The notes under the pieces were generated by a model. The model saw nothing but the letters and a program-made list of their open reading frames with translations. It had not been told where the DNA came from and searched no databases. From Streptomyces monomycini (GTDB taxonomy: Bacteria > Actinomycetota > Actinomycetes > Streptomycetales > Streptomycetaceae): DNA of 41,952 bases. Shown piece by piece: positions 23,706 through 31,302 of the stretch (its first letter is position 1; each line of letters starts with the position of its first letter). A program made the translations under genes and the position numbers. The DNA lies in assembly GCF_022271435.1 (NCBI RefSeq), contig NZ_JAFIQY010000061.1, positions 1 through 41,952 on the forward strand. The letters are read 5' to 3'.

Positions 23706-24371
23706 CTACCCGAGCCACCCGGGCCGTACGAGCCCGGACTCGTAGGCCAGCACCGCGAGTTGGGCCCGGTCGCGGGCGCCCAGTTTGACCATCGTGCGGC
23801 TGACGTGCGTCTTGGCGGTCAGCGGGCTGACGACCAGGCGGCGGGCGACCTCCTCGTTCGACATCCCGTGGCCGACCAGCGCCGTCACCTCCCGCTCCCG
23901 CTCGGTGAGCGCGGCCAGAGCCCCGTCCGCCACCGGTTCCTTGGAGCGCGCGGCGAACTCGGCGATCAGCCGGCGGGTGGCCCCCGGCGACAGCAGCGCG
24001 TCGCCTTCGACCACGGCCCGTACCGCCCGCACCAGTTCCTCCGGTTCGGTGTCCTTGAGCAGAAAACCGGAGGCGCCGCAGCGGATCGCCTCGAAGACGT
24101 ACTCGTCCGGCTCGGAGGTGGTGAGCATGACGACCTTCACGGCGGACAGCCGGGGATCCTCGGTGATCTGGCGGGTGGCGGCCAGCCCGTCCAGCACCGG
24201 CATCCGGATGTCCATCAGGACCGTGTCGGGGCACAGGTCGCGCAGGGCGAGCAGCGCCTCCTCGCCGTCCGCCGCCTCGCCGACGACCTCGATGTCGGGC
24301 TGGGCGTCCAGCAGCGCCCGGAAGCCGGCGCGGACCAGCAGCTGGTCGTCGGCGAGCAGTACCCGGATCAC
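23706..24371 (-). CDS. NarL/LuxR-type response regulator
   Basis: A 221-residue two-domain regulator. The receiver (~1-120) has the acidic pair in LADDQLLVRAGF, phospho-acceptor D54 in TVLMDIRMPV, the threonine in VVMLTTSEPDEY and the lysine in GFLLKDTEPEEL. The LuxR HTH follows at ~155-215 (LTEREREVTALVGHGMSNEEVARRLVVSP, TAKTHVSRTM). All residues needed for phosphorylation and DNA binding are intact. GTG 24371 has GAGGAGGA close upstream. The sensor kinase that normally precedes such genes is reduced to a fragment here, so the regulator is probably an orphan. Confidence 0.93.
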   Translation of the reverse strand: MIRVLLADDQLLVRAGFRALLDAQPDIEVVGEAADGEEALLALRDLCPDTVLMDIRMPVLDGLAATRQITEDPRLSAVKVVMLTTSEPDEYVFEAIRCGASGFLLKDTEPEELVRAVRAVVEGDALLSPGATRRLIAEFAARSKEPVADGALAALTEREREVTALVGHGMSNEEVARRLVVSPLTAKTHVSRTMVKLGARDRAQLAVLAYESGLVRPGWLG

Positions 24372-24396
24372 GACTCCTCCTCGGTGGCCTGGCCCC

Positions 24397-24837
24397 TCAC
24401 CGTATCCGGAGGGTGCGCGGCGCCGGGCCGCTCCGGCTCCGGCGGCCCGGCGGGTGTCGCGGGACGCGGCCGCGCACCCGGAAGCCGCCGTCCGGGCGTG
24501 GTCCCGCCTCGACGGTGCCGCCGAGTGCGGCGGCGCGTTCGCCCATGCCGACCAGGCCGTCGCCGCCCCCGGTGACGTCTCCGGCGCGCCCGGCGGCGGT
24601 CGCCGGGCCGTCGTCGTCCACCGACCGCCACCGGCCCCCGGGGCCGCCGCCGTCCACGGCCCGCCACGAGCCCCCGGACCCGCCGTCCTCCGGCGCCCGC
24701 CACCAGTCCGGGCGCGGGCCGCGCGCCCGCCACCCGCCCGGAAGCGGGCCGGACGCACGCGGATCCTCCGGACGCGGGCCGCGGAGCCGCGCCCACCGCG
24801 GCCGTACGTCGTCCATGCCGTCACGCTGGACTGGCAC
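24397..24837 (-). pseudogene. C-terminal fragment of NarL-type histidine kinase
   Basis: A 146-codon frame just upstream of the response regulator. Its last third is the catalytic end of a NarX/DesK-type kinase: a G1-like box DDDGPA, then GGGDGLVGMGERAAALGG and TVEAGPRPDGGFRVRGRVP. The preceding ~70 residues are low-complexity Gly/Trp/Arg/Pro sequence (WRAVDGGGPGGRWRSVD). The membrane part, the HisKA_3 dimerisation helix with its histidine, and the N box are all missing, and a stop lies close upstream in the frame. The reductase gene follows directly on the upstream side, so a deletion probably removed the 5' part. It cannot act as a kinase. Confidence 0.7.
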
Positions 24838-24922
24838 ACCGGACGGGGAGCGTCAGCCCGGCGCGGTGATCAGGCGTACTCCCCCGGGAGCAGCCGCCGA
24901 CCGACGGCCCGCACCCCGCCCC

Positions 24923-26125
24923 CTACTTGTCCAGCGCCCCCATCGCCCGCCGCGCGACCGGATGCGTACGGACGATCTCGGCCAGCGTGGTCGTCCCCCG
25001 GACGATCTTCGCGAAGGCGTGCCAGGCCGGGCGGAAGCCGGTCAGGGCGGCGTGGATCAGGCCGGGGCGGCGGGAGAAGAGGGTGAGCATACGGCGGCCG
25101 ACGCCCATTTCCACGCCGAGCCCGGCCTTGATCGCCAAGGCGTAGTTCAGGGCCTGGCGGCGGGCGTCCACCGCGTCGTGCGCCTCCGCGACGCGGGCGG
25201 CCCACTCCCCCGCGAGCCGCCCGGAGCGCAGCGCGAAGGAGATGCCTTCGCGGGTCCACGGCTCCAGCAGCCCGGCGGCGTCGCCGCACACCAGGACGCG
25301 GCCGCGGGAGAGCGGCGAGTCCTCGGCGCGGCAGCGGGTCAGATGGCCGGAGGAGATGCTCGGCTCGAAGCCCGCGAGGCCGAGCCGGCCGATGAAGTCG
25401 TCCAGGTAGCGCTTGGTCGCGGCGCCCTCGCCGCGGGCCGAGATCACGCCGACGGTGAGGGTGTCGCCCTTGGGGAAGACCCAGCCGTAGCTGCCCGGGA
25501 TCGGGCCCCAGTCGACCAGCACCCGTCCGGCCCAGTCCTCGGCGACCGTCGGCGGTACCGGGATCTCGGCCTCCAGGCCCAGGTCGACCTGGTCCATCTT
25601 CACGCCGACGTGGGCGCCTATCCGGCTGGCGCTGCCGTCCGCGCCGACCACCGCGCGGGCCAGCACCACCTCGCCGTCGCCCAGCACCACGGCGACGGTC
25701 CGCCGGTCCGGCACGGCCGAGCCGTGCTGTTCGACGCGGGAGACCGTGGCGCCGGTGCGCAGCTCGGCGCCGGCGTCCTGGGCCGTCTTGACCAGCTGGG
25801 CGTCGAAGTCGGGACGGTTGACGAGCCCGAACAGCATGTTCTTCGAGCGGCGGGTGCGGGTCAGCTTCCCGTTGAGGGAGAACGTCACCGCGTGCACCCG
25901 GTCGCGCAGCGGCAGGTCGAAGCCGGGCGGCAGCGCGTCGCGGGACGGCCCGATGATGCCGCCGCCGCAGGTCTTGTAGCGGGGGAGTTCGGCCTTCTCC
26001 AAGAGCAGCACCCGGCGTCCCGTACACGCCGCTGCGTAGGCGGCCGAGGCTCCGGCGGGCCCCGCGCCCACCACCACGACGTCCCACACCTGCTGGTTCC
26101 CCTCGGCTGCGCTGTCGCTGCTCAC
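24923..26125 (-). CDS. Geranylgeranyl reductase family FAD-dependent oxidoreductase
   Basis: A 400-residue flavoprotein. The N-terminal Rossmann motif is VVVVGAGPAGASAAYAAACTGRRVLLLEK (~15-43), followed by the family hallmark LPRYKTCGGGIIGPS, the second FAD motif VVGADGSASRIGAHVG, and RVLVCGDAAGLLEPWTREGISFALRSG. Members reduce the isoprenoid chains of chlorophylls, menaquinone or archaeal-type lipids; in actinomycetes the usual target is menaquinone (MenJ type). There is no membrane helix, but a peripheral membrane role is likely. GTG 26125 has GGGAG about 9 nt upstream. The gene diverges from an M20 peptidase gene. Confidence 0.9.
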   Translation of the reverse strand: MSSDSAAEGNQQVWDVVVVGAGPAGASAAYAAACTGRRVLLLEKAELPRYKTCGGGIIGPSRDALPPGFDLPLRDRVHAVTFSLNGKLTRTRRSKNMLFGLVNRPDFDAQLVKTAQDAGAELRTGATVSRVEQHGSAVPDRRTVAVVLGDGEVVLARAVVGADGSASRIGAHVGVKMDQVDLGLEAEIPVPPTVAEDWAGRVLVDWGPIPGSYGWVFPKGDTLTVGVISARGEGAATKRYLDDFIGRLGLAGFEPSISSGHLTRCRAEDSPLSRGRVLVCGDAAGLLEPWTREGISFALRSGRLAGEWAARVAEAHDAVDARRQALNYALAIKAGLGVEMGVGRRMLTLFSRRPGLIHAALTGFRPAWHAFAKIVRGTTTLAEIVRTHPVARRAMGALDK

Positions 26126-26242
26126 CTGTGCTTCTGCTCCCGTTCGATGCCTTGCTGCGCGTACCGCCCGCATCCTACGGCGCGCCGTCGGGGGCCCTTC
26201 CTGTGGGAAGATCGGCCCCACAATCGCCCGTACGTACGGTTG

Positions 26243-26264
26243 GTCCGGTGCGGTAGAACCGGAC
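26243..26264. promoter_or_regulatory. Inverted repeat in divergent promoter region
   Basis: GTCCGGT (26243-26249) and ACCGGAC (26258-26264) form perfect 7-bp arms around 8 nt, midway between the divergent reductase and peptidase genes. A CCGTACGTACGG palindrome lies 5 bp to its left. Confidence 0.35.
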
Positions 26265-26316
26265 GGACCGGCACGTGACCCCACGTGTACAACGCCGCGC
26301 CCACAAGGAGCGTTCC

Positions 26317-27690
26317 ATGCCTGACAGCCCGCTCGCGCACACCGTCGCCTCGCTGCAGCCCCGGGCCAGGACCGAGCTGGCCGAGCTGGTGGCCTTCAAG
26401 TCGGTCGCCGACCCGGCGCAGTTCCCCCGGAGCGAGTGCGAGGCCGCCGCCGAGTGGGTGGCGGGCGCGCTGCGGTCCGAGGGCTTCACGGACGTGGCCC
26501 TGCTGGACACCCCGGACGGCACCCGGTCCGTGTACGGCTTCCTGCCGGGTCCGGCCGGCGCGCCGACCGTGCTGCTGTACGCGCACTACGACGTGCAGCC
26601 GCCGCTGGACGAGGCCGCCTGGATATCGCCGCCGTTCGAGCTGACCGAGCGGGACGGCCGCTGGTACGGGCGCGGCGCGGCCGACTGCAAGGGCGGTCTG
26701 ATCATGCACCTGACGGCGCTGCGGGCGCTGAAGGAGCACGGCGGCGTCCCGGTCAACGTCAAGGTGATCGTGGAGGGCTCCGAGGAGCAGGGCACCGGCG
26801 GGCTGGAGCAGTACGCCGAGGCCCACCCCGAGCTGCTGACCGCCGACACCATCGTGATCGGTGACACGGGCAACTTCCGGGTCGGCCTGCCGACGGTGAC
26901 GGCGACCCTGCGCGGCATGACGCTGGTCCGGGTCCAGGTGGACACCCTGGAGGGCAACCTCCACTCCGGCCAGTTCGGCGGCGCGGCACCGGACGCGCTG
27001 GCGGCGCTGATCCGCATCCTGGACTCGCTGCGCGCGGAGGACGGCTCGACGGTCGTCGACGGCCTGGAGGCGGACGCGAGCTGGGAGGGCCTGCAGTACG
27101 CGGAGGAGGAGTTCCGCAAGGACGCCAAGGTGCTGGACGGTGTGGAGCTGACCGGCAGCGGTACGGTCGCCGACCGGGTCTGGGCCCGCCCCGCCGTCAC
27201 CGTCCTCGGCATCGACTGCCCGCCGGTGGTCGGCGCCACGCCGTCCGTGCAGGCGGGCGCGCGGGCGCTGGTGAGCCTGCGGATCCCGCCGGGCACGGAC
27301 GCCGTGAAGGCCTCCGAGCTGCTCACCGCGCACCTGGAGAACGCCGCCCCGTGGGGCGCGCGGGTCACCGTCGAGCAGATCGGGCAGGGCCAGCCGTTCC
27401 GCGCGGACACCGACAGCCCGGCGTACGCGTCGATGGCCGAGGCGATGCGGGAGGCGTACGACGGCACCGAGATGCAGACGTCCGGTATGGGCGGTTCGAT
27501 CCCCCTGTGCAACACGCTGGCCGCGCTCTACCCGCAGGCCGAGATCCTGCTCATCGGCCTCAGCGAGCCGGAGGCGCAGATCCACGCGGTCAACGAGAGC
27601 GTCTCGCCGGAGGAGCTGGAGCGCCTCTCGCTGGCCGAGGCGCTGTTCCTCCAGCGGTACGCGCGCCAGTACGAGGCCGCCGGCAGCTGA
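26317..27690 (+). CDS. M20 family metallopeptidase (dipeptidase)
   Basis: A 457-residue cytoplasmic zinc peptidase. The metal ligands are all visible: H in LLYAHYDVQP, the bridging D in GRGAADCKGG, the catalytic glutamate pair in VEGSEEQGTGG, D in VIGDTGN, and the C-terminal H in EAQIHAVNES. A lid/dimerisation domain (~185-350) interrupts the catalytic domain as in carnosinase/PepV-like dipeptidases; the GNLHSGQFGG segment supplies the dimer histidine. The likely reaction is release of amino acids from dipeptides. ATG 26317 has AAGGAG 6 nt upstream. A hairpin immediately follows the stop. Confidence 0.92.
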   Translation: MPDSPLAHTVASLQPRARTELAELVAFKSVADPAQFPRSECEAAAEWVAGALRSEGFTDVALLDTPDGTRSVYGFLPGPAGAPTVLLYAHYDVQPPLDEAAWISPPFELTERDGRWYGRGAADCKGGLIMHLTALRALKEHGGVPVNVKVIVEGSEEQGTGGLEQYAEAHPELLTADTIVIGDTGNFRVGLPTVTATLRGMTLVRVQVDTLEGNLHSGQFGGAAPDALAALIRILDSLRAEDGSTVVDGLEADASWEGLQYAEEEFRKDAKVLDGVELTGSGTVADRVWARPAVTVLGIDCPPVVGATPSVQAGARALVSLRIPPGTDAVKASELLTAHLENAAPWGARVTVEQIGQGQPFRADTDSPAYASMAEAMREAYDGTEMQTSGMGGSIPLCNTLAALYPQAEILLIGLSEPEAQIHAVNESVSPEELERLSLAEALFLQRYARQYEAAGS

Positions 27691-27715
27691 GCCGCCCGTC
27701 CCGGGGACGGCGGCT
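27690..27715 (+). terminator. Hairpin terminator after M20 peptidase
   Basis: AGCCGCC-(C)-GTCC pairs with GGAC-GGCGGCT, a near-perfect GC stem with a single bulged C, starting at the last base of the stop codon. The following ~150 bp are short CCGGACCGCCACC-like repeats without a gene. Confidence 0.6.
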
Positions 27716-27872
27716 GAACCGTCCGCTCCCTGGGGCGACAGCTGAACCGCTCCGCCCGTAGGACGCCCGCGACGGCCGGTCCGGGGCTCTCCCGCCGCCC
27801 CGGACCGCCGCCCGGACTGCCACCCCGGACCGTCGCGTCCCGGACCGCCACCCCGGACCGCCGTACGGCCCC

Positions 27873-28907
27873 TCACTCCACAGGGACGCCCGCCTCAAGA
27901 TTGAGCGGACGTCCCTGTTCGCGTGCGCGCAGGGCCCAGCGCAGCCGGTTCCAGCGCACCGGGGGCAGCATGTCCGCCGCCTCGGCCTCGGTGGCGAACC
28001 GCCAGTCCCGCAGTTCGGGCCCCGGCAGGAGCAGGTCCCGGATCTGCTCGCCCGCCAGCCGTCCGCCGTCGAAGAGCATCCGCAGTCCGCCGAAGCCGGG
28101 CGGCTTCGGCGGTTCCCAGTCCAGCACCAGCAGCCGGGGCGCGCTCTGCAGCCGGATGCCCAGTTCCTCGGTGACCTCACGCAGTCCCGCGCGGGCCGGC
28201 GGCTCGCCCGGCTCCACGACGCCGCCCGGGAACTCCCAGCCCGGCTTGTACGTCGGATCCACCAGCAGGACCCGGTCGGCGTCGTCGAAGAGCAGCACAC
28301 CGGCCGCGAGAGTCTCCGCCGTGGGCTCCGGTGTCTGCACGATGTCGCAGGCCCCGGCACCGGCGCGGACCGCCTCGGCGACCCGTTCGGCGGTCTCCCG
28401 GGGGGTCAGGCGGGCCGTGTCGATGACGTGCGCGTCCTGCTTCAGCCAGCCGAGCGCGTCCTCGTACGCCTCCAGGTGCGCCCGGCACCGGTCCCGCGCC
28501 GCCGCGTCGGCCGGCGCGCCCCCGGCACGGCCCGCGCGCCGGTCCGCACGCTCACGGAGGATCGTTTCCTCCGCATGCAGCAGAACATGGCGTACGGGCA
28601 CTCGGCGCGAGGCGAGGCCGCCGAATATCTCGTCCCGGTACTCCTGGCGCAGCAACGGCATGGGTGTGATGAGCGGCCCCGGCACCTCGTTGAGCAGCGC
28701 GGCGGCCGTGTCCACGACGAGCCGGCGCCAGGACGGCAGGTCCTGGTAGCCGCCGATCTGCTCCAGCCGTGCGGCGGGCAGCATCAGCCGCAGCTCGCCG
28801 CCGACCAGCTCGGGGTCGTAGAGCGTGCTTCCGGGAAGCAGGTCCAGCAGGTGCCGGGCCGCGGTGGACTTCCCCGCACCGGTCGCGCCGTTCAGCCAGA
28901 CGATCAC
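27873..28907 (-). CDS. P-loop kinase-NUDIX hydrolase fusion protein
   Basis: A 344-residue two-domain protein. Residues 1-185 are a P-loop kinase: Walker A GATGAGKST at 7-15, then a D-P-E-L-V-GGELR lid region and HVLLHAEETILRERADRR, as in shikimate/gluconate-kinase-like AAA proteins (Streptomyces relatives are called tunicamycin-resistance-like). Residues ~200-344 are a NUDIX domain with the full box GX5EX7REUXEEXGU at 228-251 (GGVVEPGEPPARAGLREVTEELGI). The protein probably phosphorylates a small molecule or nucleotide and hydrolyses a nucleoside-diphosphate derivative, perhaps as salvage or detoxification; both substrates are unknown. The start GTG 28907 follows a GGGGGCAAT leader. Confidence 0.85.
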   Translation of the reverse strand: MIVWLNGATGAGKSTAARHLLDLLPGSTLYDPELVGGELRLMLPAARLEQIGGYQDLPSWRRLVVDTAAALLNEVPGPLITPMPLLRQEYRDEIFGGLASRRVPVRHVLLHAEETILRERADRRAGRAGGAPADAAARDRCRAHLEAYEDALGWLKQDAHVIDTARLTPRETAERVAEAVRAGAGACDIVQTPEPTAETLAAGVLLFDDADRVLLVDPTYKPGWEFPGGVVEPGEPPARAGLREVTEELGIRLQSAPRLLVLDWEPPKPPGFGGLRMLFDGGRLAGEQIRDLLLPGPELRDWRFATEAEAADMLPPVRWNRLRWALRAREQGRPLNLEAGVPVE

Positions 28908-28980
28908 ATTGCCCCCTTGTCCCTAGACCCCTGTGAGTTGCCCGTAACACCCTGCCACGGAAACTTTCGCGGGGCCGGGG

Positions 28981-29274
28981 CTATCGGCGGGCTGCCACGG
29001 ACGTGGCCTTTTCCACCCGTGGCGCGATACCGGAAGGTTTGAAGACCCCCTTGTACGCGCTGATCGCGGCCACCGCGGCGACGAGGATGCTGGTCACCAC
29101 GTCCTTTCCGGCGAAATCCCCGGCGAAGAGCGCGCTCCCCAGTCCCACCAGCACCGAGACCATCACCTGCACCAGAGTTCTGGTGGCGTGCGACCACTGC
29201 GGCTGATTGACGACGGAGATGAGCACCGGCGACGCGAATCCCACGATCAGCGCCCACATCTGTGCGTTCGTCAT
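28981..29274 (-). CDS. Holin-like small membrane protein
   Basis: A 97-residue protein with three predicted membrane helices: ~5-24 (QMWALIVGFASPVLISVVNQ), ~34-55 (LVQVMVSVLVGLGSALFAGDF) and ~59-76 (DVVTSILVAAVAAISAYKG). The motif order N-A-Q-M-W..GF ... NQPQWS ... F.GKDVVTSIL ... YKGVFKPSGIAP resembles holin-like proteins of actinophages, which end in the same F/W-K-P-S/T-G-I pattern. No endolysin, tail or integrase gene is nearby, so it is probably a domesticated phage gene or a chromosomal holin used in autolysis. The ATG has GGGAAAGGGGAG upstream. Confidence 0.65.
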   Translation of the reverse strand: MTNAQMWALIVGFASPVLISVVNQPQWSHATRTLVQVMVSVLVGLGSALFAGDFAGKDVVTSILVAAVAAISAYKGVFKPSGIAPRVEKATSVAARR

Positions 29275-29391
29275 GACGCTCCCCTTTCCCGCTCGTGCGG
29301 TAGCCGGAGCGTCGCCGTCCCCGACCGCCCCGGCAAGAGGCCGCGCACCGCATTTCCCGCGCGCGGGCGTACGGGGGCACCGCCCGGCCCG

Positions 29392-30345
29392 TCACCCCTT
29401 GTTCGCGCCCAGGGTCAAGCCCGCGATGAAGTGCCGTTGCAGGAGCAGGAAGACCACGATCGTGGGCAGGGCGACGATGACCGAGCCCGCCGCCAGCAGG
29501 TTGTAGTCCGTGAAGAACTGGCCGCGCAGGTTGTTCAGGGCCGAGGTGACCGGGAGTTTGTCGCCGTCGGAGAGGAAGACCAGGCCCCACAGGAAGTCGT
29601 TGTACATCCAGGTGAATTCCAGAGTGCCCAGCGCGGCGAGGGCGGGCCGGCACAGCGGCAGTGTCACGTGCCGGTAACGCGTCCACACCCCGGCGCCGTC
29701 GACGATCGCGGCCTCCAGGATTTCCCGCGGCAGGGTCCGCATGAAATTCGCCAGCACGAAGACGCAGAAGCCGAGCTGGAAGGCGATCTGCACGGCGAGC
29801 ACGGCCCACAGGGAGTCGTAGAGCGTCAGCGAGTCGGACATCCAGTACGGCAGCGGCACCTTGGTGAAGAGCACGTAGAGCGGCGTGACGATCACCTGTT
29901 GCGGCAGCAGGTTGCCGGCCGTGAAGAACATCAGCAGGAGCAGTGAGCCGCGCAGCCGCAGCCGGGCCACGGCGAAGGCGGTGAAGGACGCGAGGAAGAG
30001 CGTGATCAGCACGCCCGGCACCGCGATCAGGAGGGTGTTCAGGAAATACCGGCCCATGCCGGAATCGGTGAACGCCTGCCGGTAATAGTCGAACGAGAGC
30101 CGGCTCGGCAGGGAGAAGTATCCGTCCCTGGCGGTCTCCTCGTACGGGCGCAGCGACGCGTAGACGGCCAGCAGCAGCGGCGCGAGGAAGGCGAGCGAGA
30201 CGGCGAGCAGAAAGGCGTGCACACCCCAGCGGCCGCCCCGGCGACCGCCCTGGCCGCCCCGGCCTCCCCGGCGGCGGCCCGGTGCGCCACCGGGCGGCCC
30301 GGCGGGGCGTACCGGGCGCGCGGCCCGTACGGCGGGCACGGTCAT
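29392..30345 (-). CDS. Carbohydrate ABC transporter permease (MalG-like)
   Basis: A 317-residue inner-membrane permease with six predicted helices after a basic, Gly/Arg-rich N-terminal tail. The binding-protein-dependent transport signature appears as EAAIVDGAGVWTRYRHVTLPLCRPALAAL (~220-248), the EAA loop that docks on the ATPase. The C-terminal FIAGLTLGANKG is the standard MalG-family ending (G.xxGA.KG). Its ATG overlaps the stop of the upstream permease by 4 nt. It is the last gene of the three-gene operon; no ATPase gene follows, as in other Streptomyces sugar systems that share MsiK. Confidence 0.94.
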   Translation of the reverse strand: MTVPAVRAARPVRPAGPPGGAPGRRRGGRGGQGGRRGGRWGVHAFLLAVSLAFLAPLLLAVYASLRPYEETARDGYFSLPSRLSFDYYRQAFTDSGMGRYFLNTLLIAVPGVLITLFLASFTAFAVARLRLRGSLLLLMFFTAGNLLPQQVIVTPLYVLFTKVPLPYWMSDSLTLYDSLWAVLAVQIAFQLGFCVFVLANFMRTLPREILEAAIVDGAGVWTRYRHVTLPLCRPALAALGTLEFTWMYNDFLWGLVFLSDGDKLPVTSALNNLRGQFFTDYNLLAAGSVIVALPTIVVFLLLQRHFIAGLTLGANKG

Positions 30346-31298
30346 CGGCGCTCCTCCCCCCTCAGTTCCTGGACGAGATAGGTGACGATGAACCCGAGGG
30401 AGACCAGCAGCAGGACGACCGCGATGGCCGAGCCGAAGCCGATCCGGCTCGCCTCGCCGACGATGTTGTCGGTCACCAGGACGGACAGCAGTTCCAGGCC
30501 GTTGCGGCCCTTGTTGACCGCGTAGACGATGTCGAAGGCGCGCAGGGCCTCGATGACGGTGATGACGCCGACGATGACGTTGACCGGGCGCAGGGCCGGC
30601 AGCACGACCCGGAAGAACGTCTGCCGCTCGGTGGCCCCGTCGACGGCCGCGGCCTCCTTGAGCGTCGGGTCGACGGACTTCAGCCCGGCGAGGTACAGGA
30701 TCATGACGTACCCGGTGTGGCGCCAGCAGGCGGCCAGCAGGATCATCCAGATGTTCAGGTCCGGGTCGCCGAGCCAGTCGACCGGATCCCGTTCACTGCC
30801 CAGCAGGGCGTTCAGGGCGCCCTGGTCCCGGGAGAGGATCAGCTGGGTGATGAAGCCGACGACGGCGAGCGAGAGCACCACCGGCATGTAGAGGGTGGAC
30901 TGGTAGAAGCGGCTGAACCGCACGCCGCGGTCGACGAGCGCGGCGAGCAGCAGGCCGAACGGTGCGGCGAGCAGGCCGAGGGCGGCGAGCCACAGCAGGT
31001 TGTTGCGCACCGCCGGCCAGAATTGCGGGTAATCGGTGAAAAGGTGGGTGTAATTGCCGAGGCCGGCCCATTCGATGTCACCGACGCCGTCCCAGTCGGT
31101 GAAGGACAGGCCGATGGAGGCCATCGTCGGTCCCCAGACGAGGACGAGGTCGAGCAGGATCGGCAGGCCCAGCAGGACGCACAGGACAGCGAGGTCGCGG
31201 CGGGTGTGGCGCCGCGGCCCCCGGCGTCCGGCGCGGCGCGCCGCGGTCTTCGGCATGGCTCCCGGTCCCCCGTCGGTCGTACGGTCGGTGGCGGTCAC
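30342..31298 (-). CDS. Carbohydrate ABC transporter permease (MalF-like)
   Basis: A 318-residue permease with six predicted helices. Family landmarks: FTDWDGVGDIEWAGLGNYTHLF after the first helix, ALVDRGVRFSRFYQSTLYMPVVLS, and the EAA loop LKEAAAVDGATERQTFFRVVLPALRPV (~215-240). It pairs with the following MalG-like permease to make the transmembrane channel. GTG 31298 begins 4 nt after the stop of the binding-protein gene, so translation is coupled; an internal ATG (MPKTAARR) would lose a non-conserved tail. It encodes middle position in the operon. Confidence 0.94.
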   Translation of the reverse strand: MTATDRTTDGGPGAMPKTAARRAGRRGPRRHTRRDLAVLCVLLGLPILLDLVLVWGPTMASIGLSFTDWDGVGDIEWAGLGNYTHLFTDYPQFWPAVRNNLLWLAALGLLAAPFGLLLAALVDRGVRFSRFYQSTLYMPVVLSLAVVGFITQLILSRDQGALNALLGSERDPVDWLGDPDLNIWMILLAACWRHTGYVMILYLAGLKSVDPTLKEAAAVDGATERQTFFRVVLPALRPVNVIVGVITVIEALRAFDIVYAVNKGRNGLELLSVLVTDNIVGEASRIGFGSAIAVVLLLVSLGFIVTYLVQELRGEERR

Positions 31299-31302
31299 GG
31301 CG

